Assembly: GCA_003024785.1 (NCBI GenBank) | Contig: PUQB01000048.1 | Span: 496,001 to 560,000, forward strand | Reading direction: 5' to 3' | Length of the DNA stretch: 64,000 bases | From: Selaginella tamariscina | Lineage: Eukaryota > Streptophyta > Lycopodiopsida > Selaginellales > Selaginellaceae | Part shown: piece after piece, positions 35,923 to 48,749 of the stretch | How the letters are laid out: every line of letters begins with the position of its first letter | Position numbering within the stretch: the first letter of the stretch is position 1 | Translations under genes and position numbers: made by a program | The notes under the pieces: generated by a model | What the model was told of the DNA's origin: nothing | Databases searched by the model: none | The model's input: the letters and a program-made list of their open reading frames with translations, nothing else

Positions 35923-35927
35923 ACCTC

Positions 35928-36950
35928 CATTTCTAATTGCGATGTCCTTCCCCAATCAAAGGTGTGTCCTACTTAAATGGAGCATGCATGTCCTTCTTAA
36001 GCTCTTGAATGCTGAGGAATTTCACTTGTAACACATTGTATGGATGCCCATGCATGTTTGCTCAATGCCAGTTATTGTCCCTACTTGCTGTCAAAAAAAT
36101 TTAGACACAACATGTTTGGAAAAGGTAACGGACCTTAACTTCTAAAAATGCATGCAATTTCTGCATTCTTGCTACATGCAAGTTTACAAAGAACTCCAAG
36201 TCCACAGCTTTCAACTAGCATCCATAAGCAAGTAGCTCTACGTCTGTGGTCCAAAACACTCCCTTTCATACTCATCAACTTGTTCAATAGCTTGTTTTCT
36301 TTGAGTAATGGCTGGTTAGTTTGTAGCCTATTTCCTTCTTTGCTTCCAAACATGTTGCTTGAGAGCAATCCACTTTGTAAAGATGATTGATGATCTCAGC
36401 TCATTTTGAGAGAAACTTGGATGCTTGGGGGCCCTTGAACTTTACAACCCAATAGTTTAGAAACAATGCTCTCATTTCGGCCCAAATCTCTTTCGTTGTC
36501 ACCACTTTGGAAGTCCTCATTACCAAGTTTGGATCTGTAGAAGAAACACTATGCCACCTACTTGTGGGTTTGTGGGCATGCTTTTCAATGCTCACACTAC
36601 GACTCCCACAGTTCTCACTTTTAGTTTCTACCAAACGCCACATTTGAGGCCTCTTTTTACTTGGGTTCGTGGTGACTGTGATGGAGGCTGAGTTTGGAGA
36701 TGGAGCAACATCCTTCATCCATGAAGTGCACAATCACGATAGTTGTCCCATGCTTTAGTTCTAGTGAAACCCAATCACTGGATTTCATACCCACAAGACC
36801 CATTCCATTAATCATCTCCTCGCAGGCTAGAGCATGGAAGTCAAGCCATGCTAAAGAAAACCTAGATAACAACAATGTGCCCACATCCTCAATTGTGCTG
36901 CCCTTGAGGTTCATTGCCGCTTGCACTTTGTTTTGCTGCAGCCAATAGTC
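35928..36950 (-). pseudogene. Minus-strand remnant flanking the outer element
   Basis: Overlapping minus ORFs occur at 36135-36368, 36401-36733 and 36657-36926, with short readable stretches (HALACEEMINGMGLVGMKSS; VMRTSKVVTTKEIWAEMRAL). Frames break several times. This is the other side of the sequence into which the outer element inserted, so it may belong with 22540-23370, but no family is recognised. It could also be a degraded transposon. Confidence 0.3.
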
Positions 36951-37639
36951 GCTAATGCAAAACCCCCAACCTTGTTTATTTCATTCTAGTCAGAAGATTT
37001 CAAACCTACCCACCCTTGTGTGCTAGGAGTTTTGAACCTTGAATCTAGCGAGACTTAAAGTGAATCTTCAAATTAAGGTGTTCAAGGTATGAAAGTTGTA
37101 TTCTTTACTCTAGTGGATGTTCTTCTTCTTTATGATGATGAGCAAGAAAAATGATTCATGTCACTAATATAGCAAAGGAATTGAGTGATGGGGTTTTGTA
37201 ACCTTTGTATTTTGTGATGTTGTGCCATAGTGTGCAGGGATACTCGAGGAGGAACCTGTGGTGTTTTCTTTTGATGGTTTTGTGGGTGACTGTCCAATAT
37301 TGATTCTTTTTTATTTTGGTCCGGCAATTTCATTTATTTGTCATTTTTGGTGACAAGATGCTCTCTTCCGATGAAGCCTTCTCAACGAACCCTTCGAGTG
37401 TTGTATCACGATAATAAGTCTTTTGATCTTTCTCACATGTGTGTTATGCTCTAGGACCGTACTCTAAGACATTGCCACTTAGGGTTTTAACTGGATGCGT
37501 GTTGAGGGTGTGCATGTAGACTTCAGCACAAGAGTTTTCATTTCTCGTTCTTCTTTAATAGCATTGTTTACCATCTAGTTTGGAGTTTGTGCATCTCTTT
37601 AGGCTGTTGTGGATGTGGTATTTCCTCCCTATCCCTCTC
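36951..37639. other. Intergenic, no gene supported
   Basis: Moderately AT-rich sequence with one short minus ORF (37130-37333). Probably the degenerate 5' end of the gypsy remnant that follows. Confidence 0.35.
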
Positions 37640-39335
37640 CTAAACATCGGTAAGCTGATTTGAAACAACTTCTCGATTCCTTTTTGGATTTGTTACAACC
37701 CGTTGTTGCTGGAAGAATTGCAGTCAACACTCAACATCGGATTGATATGCAGAATGCAGCAGCAATCAAGGCTTTGCTTCAAGCCGTTCAAAATATGTTA
37801 GCTCAAGGTGTGGTGCAACCTTCATGTAATCCTTGGGCTTTCAAGCCTCATATCATTACAAAGCAGATGGTGGCAAATGCTTCACAATAGATTTTTGACC
37901 TATGAATGGTGTGACAATACCATATAGTTACCCCATACCTCGGATGGATGATTTTATTGATAAGTTAGGAAAAAGTCGTTGGTTCATAGTTTTTGATTTG
38001 ACATCAAGCTACTTACAAGTTCCTTTTTAATTTGGTTGATGCTACCAAAACTATCTTTCGTACGCCTAACAGATTGTATGAATTCACAGTGATGCCCTTT
38101 GGTTTGACAAATGCTCCTACAACATTTTAGTTATTAATGTAAAGTCATTCGAGGTTGGAGTCTTTTTTAAGAGTTTTTCTTGACGACCTTTATGTGCACT
38201 CAACTGGTACGTGGGAGGAACATTTGGCTCATGTTGAACAAGTTTTGATGCACTTGTGACGTCATCAATTGAGGTTGAAGTTGTTTAAGTGTAAGTTTGG
38301 TAAGACTTTCATGAAGTATTTGGGAGTTATGATTTTTTGTGATGGTGTTCGTCTAGATCCAGCAAAGATCCATGCGGTGAAAGAGTTTCTTGTGCAAAAA
38401 ACACATCATAAGCTTCAACAGTTCTTGAGCAAAGTTACATACTTCGCACAATTTGTTCCTCATTTGTCTGATGAAACAGCTTTATTACATGCTTTGCTAC
38501 GGACCCCTTCTTTCTCTTGGTCTTCTGAGTGTCAGTCTTCCTTCCTCCTTGTGGTGTTTTACAACCCATTCAAGTAAATTGTCTTTTTAAATTGGTTGCA
38601 TATGATCTCATTAAGCCATTTCTTACAACAATAATAAAGAATATCTATGCTATTGTTTTGTCCAATTACTTGACATGTTATGTAGAGGTTTGTGCTCTTC
38701 ATAATGCTATGTAGCTAATTTTTATTTCATCACATGATACTACAACATGGTTGTCTAGAGCGTGTCCTTTCAAATCAAGGGCCTCATTTCACAACTCAGT
38801 TGGAAATCAAACAATCCTTCACAACACCTTATCATTTAGAAACAAATGGTTTAGTGAAGTGCCTCAACCGTACCTTCAAGTGCATGTTTTCTAAGTATGT
38901 GAATTAGCAACAAACCTACTGAGATCAGTACTTACCCTTCTTTAATTTACTTATGTTTCTTCTGTCTATCAATCCACTAATGTCTCCCTTTTTGTGCCCT
39001 CTATAGTTGTAACCATGTCTTTCCCTCTTATGTTGGTTCCCCTTCTTTTAATCCTATCTCAGCAAATACACAAAAGTGGAGTCAATATTTGCCAATATTC
39101 CGTTAAGAAATGTCAGCATGCTTATGTCATGTTTAATAGGTACAACAATGACACTTAATACTCTATATTCACATGTTCCTAATTATGTTATTGGTGAGGA
39201 AGTGCTAGTTTTATACTCAAAGATGCGTCTTAAAGGTTTGTCCTTTAATTTAATTTTTAAACAGATTAGTCCATATTCTATTGTGCAAAGATTAAGTTCT
39301 CAAGTATATATGGTTCATAATTGGGAGAGTTGACT
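37640..39335 (+). mobile_element. Decayed Ty3/gypsy retrotransposon (plus)
   Basis: Plus-strand pol remnants in order: pre-RT and RT start at 37660-37890 (ALLQAVQNMLAQGVVQPSCN), RT palm at about 37970-38040 (FDLTSSYLQVPF) and RT connection at 38269-38577 (FKCKFGKTFMKYLGVMIFCD). Integrase core end is at about 38780-38890 (PYHLETNGLVKCLNRTFKCM), with a C-terminal end to about 39333. Multiple stops. LTRs not found. Different in sequence from the 23-36 kb chromovirus and old. Confidence 0.8.
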
Positions 39336-39774
39336 AAAATATACATATTCAACAACTATCTATGTATCATCAACATTCGAATTCAAGACAATAATATAAG
39401 GATTCTATAAATATATCTTATATATATTTAGGGCATATATTAGGACCAAATATAGGTGCTGAGTTGAACGCTGTTAGGATTGGTTGAAATAATAAGTCTT
39501 TTCAAATATATATTGACATGGTACATAGATTTAAAAGTTCCGTAAAGGTAAAATAGAAGAGTGTATGAATAGAAAATCCATAAAAGAATATAAGCCTATG
39601 GAAAAAGCAATAAAGTATTTAGGGTGATTTAGGCAAAAATATTGAACTTGTGTTAAACACACGAACTTGCAAGTCTGCGTATTGTGAAAGGGAGACACCA
39701 GGTGTTCTTTTGGTTGGCAGGTTGTCAAAGGGAGACACGTGTGTTAGGAGCATTACAATATGGCTAGGGTTTCT

Positions 39775-41068
39775 ATGGAGTACAGGTTAGAGACGAGGGC
39801 AACGGTTCCGGATGAGATTGTGGCACAGTGCGTGTCTCTGTATTCGAGCTGCTACGGGAAATGGGGGAAATCAGCGCCGGAGCAACTGGTGGGCAAGAAT
39901 GTGAAATGAGCAACTCATTGTTCCGCAAAAACAGCTCTTCGACGACCCTTGCTTTGTGTCTCTTGCCCTTGAAGGATCTCAAGTCATTGGCCAGGCCTTC
40001 TGCAAGCGTTTCCACTACAGCCCGCTGGCAGGTATTCATAAATTCAATGATGCTGAACCAGATTTTTGTTGTTTTCGTTTGCAGGGAATGTCTTGTGGAT
40101 TACTCAGCTAGTGGTTCATCCTTTGCATCGACACAAAGGAATAGCGACTCGACTCATCCAAGTAAGTTAGTTGTTTTTTGCGACGATCCTGTATATGTAT
40201 GTTATAGCGTGCCATCGATTGGAGATCTGATGTTGCTGCTGGGCTGGTATCAAGTCACCCGTATGCAATACGTGCGTTGGAAGCAGCCACCAAAACACGA
40301 GTTGTTCCGGAGCTTTTGTCCCAGCACGCTCAAGGAGTCATCCGTTCACAAGTGAGATGATAACATACCCATGTGGTGTTTCTAATAAGATATTTGTCTC
40401 AGGTTCCATACACTCGGGATGCAGAGATAAACTGGCTATTCTTTATCAACACCCACTTCTTCGTGGATCACTCAGAGGTATGGAATGGCAGTGAAGCTTG
40501 TCAAGGCGTATTTAGTTGTTAATGACACAGGTGAATGCCATTCGCGAGCGGGATCCTGAATGGAACTTGGTCCGTTGGATGAAGGCCATGAAGTCATTGG
40601 GATAGTCTTCGGTTTTGCCAAGAAGAGCAGTGACCACACTTGTACAATGGCTCATTGACAATATCAAATTCTGGTCATAGTATGTTACTCTTCCTTTCCA
40701 AAACACAACATCTGTTCACGCACACATGTATATCGTCCGACTCAGGTATGTGTGTGTATACAGTATATGTACAGTATGTACCCACACACAGGGGGGACAC
40801 ATATGTGGTGTGTGTTTACAGTATATGTACCCACACACAGCGGGGACACACATGTGTGTGTGTATACAGTATGTGTGTATGGGAGAGAGAGATGTTTATC
40901 CTAATGCATAATTGTCATGCGTTTGTTTGTACAGCTATACTTGCTTGACGATTGTGCAACACTGTTCTCTACCTCTTACGCCAAATGGAGCTGGTGCTCC
41001 AGACAATATTAAAGGAAAACATGTGAAACTATCTGCACAACGAATGAGGAGGAAAGCTTTTTGATGAT
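39775..41068 (+). pseudogene. Inverted duplicate of the GNAT locus, truncated
   Basis: Homologous to 8167-about 5950 in opposite orientation. It holds all five exons of the upstream GNAT gene (ATG 39775; motif-A exon about 40085-40160; stop near 40680), then a shortened minisatellite (40748-40890). The second exon of the downstream GNAT gene follows (40935-41068) and breaks off in (TA)n(CA)n. The 6.5-7.2 kb segment, including exon 1 of the downstream gene, is missing. One-base losses occur at about 39905 (gtgaaatgag for gtgaaaatgag), 39931 and in the last exon near 40575-40590. At positions where the 7255-8167 copy is broken this copy is intact. Confidence 0.75.
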
Positions 41069-41956
41069 CAACAATATATATATATATACACACACACACA
41101 CACTAGTGTGTATTACACATACAAAAATGTAGATATTTGTATCATCGTCACTTCGCGCGTATATACTTAAATTGGTAGTTGCAATTTGATTATAGAACCA
41201 TAAGTAGGTCTGTGTGAACACACACATTGTACATATGATATGCATAAGTAGGAATGCATTATGGTATTGTGAGTTACGATGTACAGTACATGCAAATAGT
41301 ACATAGTTTTCAATTGTATATGATATATATATGTGTATGTATATGCTAGAAATCTTCAACATAACAACAATACATTATTGTGTTTTCAATCCTGTTTCAT
41401 GTTACACATGAAGATGGTTAATTACCAGAATGACCTACTTCAGAACATCTTCTAGTAGCATATCACACACAGAGTATGTACGTATATGATGTGTATTTAC
41501 ATTAGAATAGAGATTATAACCTATATATTAATAAATAATAGATGGTCTTAGTTTAGTGATAATAACCAGAATGGCCCTACTTCACATATAACCTTAAGAC
41601 GCGCATGAACACACGAACATACACACACACACGTTATGTACATATACGTGTACACATACACGTCTTGCACTTCCGAGTCAAGTATGGAGTACTGAAAACT
41701 TTGTATACGAACGTTTCTGGACTTCACATTACTTGAACGCATATTTGGAAAGAGAGGGATTATTAAAGAGATTAGTGTAATGTAGTTAATTTTCGTTAAT
41801 ATTAAACTTCTTTTAAGAAATTTAATTGTAAAATAATTAAATTATACTTGTATTTAAGATTGGATACTAATGATGAAGTAAATACTAATAATAAAAAATT
41901 TAAATAATACATAATAATCACAGGGTTAGGGTTTAGGAAGAACCCTAGAAGAAGGA
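41069..41956. other. AT-rich spacer with telo-box at its end
   Basis: No gene seen. The last bases before the dehydratase start (41923-41945) contain gggttagggtttagg and aaccctag, telo-box-like words common in plant promoters and 5' UTRs. Confidence 0.4.
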
Positions 41957-44900
41957 ATGGTGCTGCTGCTGGGGAATGGGTACGCATTTGCCGCATTGGG
42001 GCATTGTAACTTTGCATTGCCAAGGTATGTGAGAGTGTCGGCTGCAACGAAGGACTCCTTACAGAGATCGCCACAGAAACTCCTGTTCCTGAGATCAAAG
42101 TCACTGGGAAGAATGTTCTTAATCGCTACAGTGGCCATGTTACACAGCCCAAATCACAGGGAGCTTCACAGGTAAATTATATATTGTATATATTATGTAC
42201 TAAGTAAATTATATATATTTAACTGTGTACCAAGTGTACACACACACATATAATGTATGTATGTCATAGCAACTACTTAGCATGTATTTATGTTTTCTCT
42301 CCGAAGGGAGTAGCTGTAGCATATAGATACATATACATATACACACACATAAGTAATAGGCTTTTTGTTTTGAATGCAAGAGTAAGAGCAAGTGTTGGAT
42401 ATGATACAATAATATATATATTCGATACTAGAAATTCTTTTTTAGTAATATTTTAATTATACACGTGTACTTTATAAAGCTATATATGTAAGGAAGCTCT
42501 TCAGATAGTAAAATATATATATAACATAACGGCATGTACATCACACACACACACGCGCACGCGTAAACATATATAAGAACGGGCAGATGATATGTGGTTG
42601 TGTGAGATATGAAGTAATAATTTGAATCTTAATAACTATCTTTTAATATAAGAAGATAATTAAGTTTAATGGCAGGCCATTTCTATGGAGTCGGGCTTAC
42701 AGATGAAGACATGTCCAAACCGCAGGTGGGGATATCAAAGTTATAACTCAAAGCAACTAAATAGATGTATTTATCTAATATACTTTTTCGTGTTAGTATA
42801 ATAAATGTATTATATGTAGGTAAACTAACATTATCTACACACACACGTACACACTCACAAAGCTTATAATTGTGCAGGTAGGAATATCCTCAGTATGGTA
42901 TGAAGGAAACACATGCAACATGCATTTGCTGAAGTTATCCGAGGCAGTGAAGCAAGGTGTATATGACGCAGAATGGTGGGGTTTAGATTTAATACGGTTG
43001 GTGTTAGTGATGCCATTTCCATGGGCACAGAAGGAATGTGTTACAGTTTGCAGTCGAGGGATTTAATTGCTGATAGTATTGAGACTGTCATGGGTGGACA
43101 GTGGTATGATGCTAATGTCTCCATTCCCGGCTGTGACAAGAATGTGAGTGTGCGTTCGTGTATGTGTATATGTGTATAAGCATAAGGCACTCACGTACAC
43201 ATTGGTTGTCTGTATGTCTTCATACTCATATGTTTGTATGTATTACAACCTCATTTGTATATTATTTCTCTGTATACTATTCCTTTTCGTGGAGTTTTGA
43301 TTAAACTCCCACACACACACACCCATGCGTTCTATTTATAATGCTGTATGTTTTGTGTATTTTGTATTTATTTGTTACTTTTCACGTTATTGTATGTTTG
43401 TGCATGCGTGAATGTTCTGATTTAATTGGTTTACTTCTTGTAGATGCCAGGAACGCTTATGGCAATGGGAAGGCTGAATAGGCCGAGCATCATGGTGTAT
43501 GGAGGTACTATAAAGGTATTTGTCCACACACACACATAAGGTCATATGCATGCATGTTATACGTATGTAGAAAGTTAATTTCCGTGTTTATTTACAGCCG
43601 GGAATTGTTAATGGGCACACATACGACATTATCTCGGCCTTCCAGGTACACACACACACACACACACACACCACACACACGCAGAGCACCTGTTGCTAGC
43701 CTGAAAGCTGAAGGGCCTCTCGTTCTACACACCTATGCATGCATGGTGTGTGTGTGCGTGTGGGTGTTTTTTGGGATGACTAAGTAAAATGGAAACAGAG
43801 CTATGGGGAATATGTTGGGGGTTTAATCACGGATGAACAGCGAGTGAACGTTTTGCAACATTCATGTCCAGGTGCTGGAGCTTGTGGTGGCATGTACACA
43901 GCAAACACCATGGCTAGTGCCATAGAAGCACTTGGCATGTCCCTTCCCTACAGGTGCGTGTGTGTACGCACGTGCGTGTGCGTGTGTTTATGTGTGTGTG
44001 TAGTATGCTATTTATATGTATTTTGTGTTCAATGATCGTTCATCTCTCTCTCTCTCTCTCTCTCACGCACGTTCTATAGATTCATGGATATATCTTTTCC
44101 ATGTCTATATATATACACTGGTTTACGTACATATATAGTGCCAGCGTACAGTATGAATATATCTATAACAATTTTTGTCAAAAACACATGTGTGTATATG
44201 TATTATTATGATTCGTATGCAGCTCCTCCATACCTGCGGAGGATCCTTTGAAGCTAGAAGAGTGTAGGATGGTTGGCAAACACATAATGGAGCTGCTTAA
44301 AATGGATTTAAAACCAAAGGATATAATTACAAAGGAATCACTTCACAATGCTATGGTAGTGGTAATGGCTTTAGGTGGTTCAACAAACGCTGTCTTACAC
44401 CTCATTGCCATTGCAAGGTAAACTATATCATATCTATATTATAGCTATAATACTTAAACTTATCATACGTAATACTATCTATATTGTATGACTAATGATA
44501 TGTTTATATTCGCTTATGGTGGTACATATGCTTTTATTAAGTGATGAAAGTGTGCCTTTATATATATATATATATGACACACACACACACATTAATTTCA
44601 TATACTTATGTGGCTATATTTGTTTATTTTGTAGGTCCGTTAATGCGGATTTGACGCTGGACGACTTTCAAAGAGTGAGCGATTCTGTTCCTTTTATTGC
44701 AGATCTTAAACCGAGTGGAAAATACGTGATGGAGGATCTACAACAAGGTTTGTTGTTTCTCCCTCATACACACACAATTTACTAAGTAGATAAAATGTGT
44801 GTATCTGATATGTTTCAACACACACACACAGGTGGGTGGAACTCCAGCGGTTCTTAAGTATCTTTAGAGGAAGGTCTCCTCAATGGGGATTGTATCACAG

Positions 44901-45964
44901 GTGAGTATACATATTTATTTATACTTATATATGTATATAGTATTGGTAATGAAACATATATGAAATATATATAACTGGGGATAACATTTTATTTATGTGC
45001 AGTGACAGGAAAGACTTTAGCTGAAAACTTAGCCATTTGCCCGCCTTTGAGTGAAGGACAGGTAAATTCAAATCATATTGTCTGTTATGCATCTATGCAT
45101 GCATGGACATACATATATTACACACACATATATAAAAGCAATAATTTAGTATTTTTATGTTACTTATTGTAATTTTGATTACGTTTTTTTATATTAGAAT
45201 GTAATTCATACTCTTGAAAATCCAATAAAACGTACCGGTCATATACAAATTCTATATGGCAATCTTGCACCGGAAGGCTCTGTTGCAAAAATCACTGGAA
45301 AAGAAGGCCTTTATTTCTCAGGTGTGTAAACATCTAAATAATATTAATCTCTCTCTCTCTCTCTCTCTCTCACTGTGTGTGTGTGTGTGTATTCTACATT
45401 CTTGCAGGTCCTGCTCGTGTATTTGAGGGTGAAGAGGCAATGCTAGCTGCACTCTCTGAGAATCCTCAAAGTTTTAAGGTGAGAAAATAACACACACACA
45501 CACATACAGAGAGAGATTATGTATAATCACATATACAGCGTCTTTGAATATATATATCAATAAATTGTTCGTAATCAGGGTTCAGTGGTTGTAATAAGGG
45601 GCGAAGGTCCTAAAGGAGGGCCTGGGATGCCTGAGATGCTTACACCAACAAGTGCAATTATGGGTGCTGGCCTTGGAAAGGTGTTATATATAGTTACAAT
45701 TTGTTACATTATATGTTTTTTTTTATCACGATTAGTTACCTCATTGTCTAAGATTATCATTGTGGTATACGTTTCATTGCTTAAGTACTATACATGGTTT
45801 TCGACGTCTTATTGTATTTTATTCGAGTTCAGGACGTTGCTCTTCTTACGGACGGCAGGTTTTCAGGTGGCTCTCATGGCTTTGTTGTTGGTCATATATG
45901 TCCTGAAGCTCAGGTAACTATATTATATATTTAATGTGTTCACATACGTGCGTGTGTTGTTTGT

Positions 45965-46030
<66 letters not shown>

Positions 46031-46379
46031 GTTAGTTATAACAGTGGTGTTCGTATATGACAGTAATATGAAACTAACTTCTGCTTCAGGTCGGTGGTCC
46101 GATAGCATTGGTACGGAATGGGGATATAATAACATTGGACATAGGGAAGCGGCTAATTGAGATGGCTGTACCAGACAAAGAGCTAGCTGCAAGAAAGATA
46201 ACATGGACACCACCACCACTGAAGGCCACAAGGGGCACATTGTACAAGGTACTTAAAAGCTTAATCTCATTTGATTATGTATAAGCTTGATTAGATTTAA
46301 GCTAGTTATAAATCTTAATCTAATGCAGTATATCAAGAACGTGAAGTCGGCTTCTGAAGGTTGTGTGACAGACGAGTAA
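41957..46379 (+). CDS. ilvD: Dihydroxy-acid dehydratase (DHAD), branched-chain amino acid synthesis
   Basis: Dehydrates 2,3-dihydroxy-3-methylvalerate and -isovalerate in isoleucine/valine synthesis; an Fe-S enzyme of plastids in plants. Sixteen exons can be followed from 41957..42171 to 46329..46379. Cluster ligand motifs are present: [10 protein letters not shown] (42905), SIPGCDKN (43121) and [17 protein letters not shown] (43865). [17 protein letters not shown] (45847) and the C-terminal [16 protein letters not shown] are also typical. The N-terminus looks like a short transit peptide ([17 protein letters not shown]). As given, frames break at about 42075 (missing C), 42685, 42974 (GCAGAATG for GCAGGAATG), 44743 (extra A) and 44860 (CTTTAG for CTTTTAG). 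All other exons join in phase, so assembly indels are likely, but a pseudogene is not excluded. Confidence 0.9.
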
Positions 46380-46613
46380 GAACTGAGGTTGAGTGTAATA
46401 AGGAACTCGTTTGTATTCTGTGTTCCAGAAATTTTTGAAACAGTGTATACCAGTTTATGTATTACTATATTATGTGTGTGTGTATGTACACATGTATATA
46501 TACTCATATCAGATATTGATTATATGGATGCCATATAAAATTGTGTCATCTGTTTAGATTACATAGTTTATATATAAACTTTATATGAATGTGTGTGTGT
46601 ATGTATGTGTGTG

Positions 46614-46663
<50 letters not shown>

Positions 46664-46924
46664 AGAGACAGAAGACAGACAGACAGACAGACACACACAC
46701 ACACACCTATCGTAAATTATAATACTTGTTTGTTCTGTGTATGTGTGTGTGAGAGGGTGTGCATGCGTGTGTGATTCTGTGTAGGATATGGCAGTGAATA
46801 ATGCAAGAGCCAGAATATACTTGGTATATTCAATCTGAGTATATATATATTTGATTATGGTTTGTTTAACATCTATTGTAGTCCAGAACGTTGGGTCGAG
46901 GGCAGCATGGAGAAGGTATGTCCT
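46380..46924. repeat. Spacer with (TG)n, (TA)n, (GA)n, (CAGA)n
   Basis: Compound microsatellite at about 46585-46708: tgtgtgtg, tatata, a long gagaga run, cagacagacaga, then cacaca. ORFs on both strands are its translation. No exon recognised; the missing N-terminal part of the following nitrilase is not here in recognisable form. Confidence 0.75.
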
Positions 46925-47858
46925 GTAACCATTGTCGGCGGTTCGATTCCGTGTGTATGGGACAGATGGCACGCTCGTAGCCAAGGATAGAAAGGTATTT
47001 TAAGTATTAAATAAAAATTAATAATGTATAGGCTCATCTATTTGACGTGGATATGCCGGGAAGTCACTTGCGGCTGGCGAATATCTCACCACAGTTGACA
47101 CAGGCACGTAGAATATTCTCACTTTTATTTAAAATATTCTTATTTAGTGGACTCGATTATCGAATTGGAGCTGGAATCTGCCACGACATTCGATTTCCCG
47201 AAGTTGCTATGCTTTATGCACACAGAGGTATATAATTAATATTCCTGGTATATTCTTATTTATGTTAACAGTGTAATGGTTTAGGTGCACGTATTATATG
47301 CTACCCTGGTGCTTTCCACGTGTCCACTGGTCATCTGTGGAGAACAAAGGGCAAGGTACATACACGCGTAAATACACACGCGCGTACAATATACATTTGA
47401 AATATTTCAGGGCGGTCGATAACCAACTATACGTGATGACGTGTTCTCCTGCCCGTGACGTGTCCTTGGAGTATCAAATATGGGGGCATTCAACAATTGT
47501 TGATCCTGTAAGTACGTCGAAAATGATTATTAAATGGATATTTTTTAATATTTGGTGTATTATTATTAATTAATAATTAAGTTTTGCTATTGTTGTAGTT
47601 TGGTGAAATTGTGGCATCAGCCGGGTGTGAAGAAACCATAGTTGTTGGGGATATTGATTATTCGCAAATTGTTGAAGTAAGGTATGTTGTCTTATAATCA
47701 CTCTCTCACACACACGCACGCACACTCACACACGTGTGTGTACTATGTTATATGTTTTCAGGCAGAATATACCTTTGGAAAAACAGAGAAGATCCGACTT
47801 GTATTATTTTAAATGTAATAATTCACACGATTTTTTTTATTTTTTTGAAATAAATTGA
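46925..47858 (+). CDS. Omega-amidase / NIT2-like nitrilase, N-terminally truncated
   Basis: Carbon-nitrogen hydrolase family; the closest group is omega-amidase (hydrolyses alpha-ketoglutaramate and alpha-ketosuccinamate). Exons: about 46925..46994 (IVGGSIP, then [12 protein letters not shown]), 47032..47107 ([10 protein letters not shown]), 47158..47227 ([20 protein letters not shown]), 47285..47355 ([10 protein letters not shown]), 47411..47507 ([19 protein letters not shown]), 47599..47681 and 47762..47858. The catalytic lysine (DRKAHLFD context) and cysteine (GICHDIRF) are visible. The catalytic glutamate belongs to the first third of the fold and was not found. About 12 residues between SIP and VYGTDG are also missing. 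Either 5' exons were lost in the microsatellite spacer or the gene is a pseudogene. Confidence 0.75.
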
Positions 47859-48061
47859 TTGCATATTAATAAAATTAAAAAAATTAACAGTGAGTTTTAA
47901 GTTAATTAACAAGGGGTGGGCGAGTATATTCCTGCCCTGTTTTGCCCTGATTCTATTTGAGGGCAGCAGCATTTGTAGATCCGCGTGAAAGTTTGAAGGC
48001 GCTACTTCTTCTGTTGGAGCTCGGATTCAAGCATTTCTTGTTCCGCTTGCAGGAAGAATCT

Positions 48062-48669
48062 ATGGCGGCCATGTCCCGCAGGCTCTCATTTGGCGGCGGT
48101 ATTGTAAGCCTTTTCTCTACACACAAATCTTCGATCTAGACGTTTTTTTTTTCTCATCAAAATCATGTTTATTGCATCATTCTAGCTTCAAATTCATGTT
48201 TTCAGCATCAAAAACTCGATTTTTAGCATCGGATTCGTGTTTCTTCGGATTCTAGCTTGTTTCTGGCATCATTTTACATGGATCTAAGCAATCGCTGGTG
48301 CAGGCAAATGCGGGATCCGGGATGGCCGTGAACGATGAATGCAAGAACAAGTTTCTGGAGCTTCAGCGGAAGAAGACCTACCGCTATCTCATCTTCAAGA
48401 TTGATGACAAGCTTAACGAGGTCGTGCTGGAGAAGGCTGGTGCTCCTGCCGAGAGCTATGACGATTTCGCAGCCTGCCTCCCCGAGACCGATTGCCGCTA
48501 TGCCGTCTTCGATTTTGATTTTGTCACTGAAGATAACTGCCAGAAGAGTAAAATCTTCTTCATTGCGTGGTACGTAACTACATATACGTGTCCATGTGCG
48601 TATGTACATATGTATATTGCACAACCCATAAAAACTTAAAAAGATAATTTGCAGACAACCCAGTGTAAT

Positions 48670-48749
<80 letters not shown>

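Larger units (their letters stand above)
23366..35927 (+). mobile_element. Outer Ty3/gypsy chromovirus, split by a nested element
   Basis: A complete plus-strand LTR retrotransposon with 5' LTR 23371-23953, interior 23954-27624 continuing at 33904-35270, and 3' LTR 35271-35922. It is flanked by a 5-bp target duplication ACCTC at 23366-23370 and 35923-35927. Excluding the insert at 27625-33898 and one copy of its target duplication, the element is about 6.27 kb, the same size as the insert. The interior has gag, protease, RT, RNase H, integrase and chromodomain homology in order, but with many stops and frameshifts. It is the older of the pair and inactive. Confidence 0.93.

Noticed and set aside
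46589..46984. ORFs on both strands across 46.57-46.98 kb
   Set aside because: Translation of compound microsatellites with no family similarity.
47957..48139. Upstream ADF start at 47957
   Set aside because: It would use TTG and adds a poorly conserved hydrophobic stretch; the ATG at 48062 gives the expected plant ADF layout.
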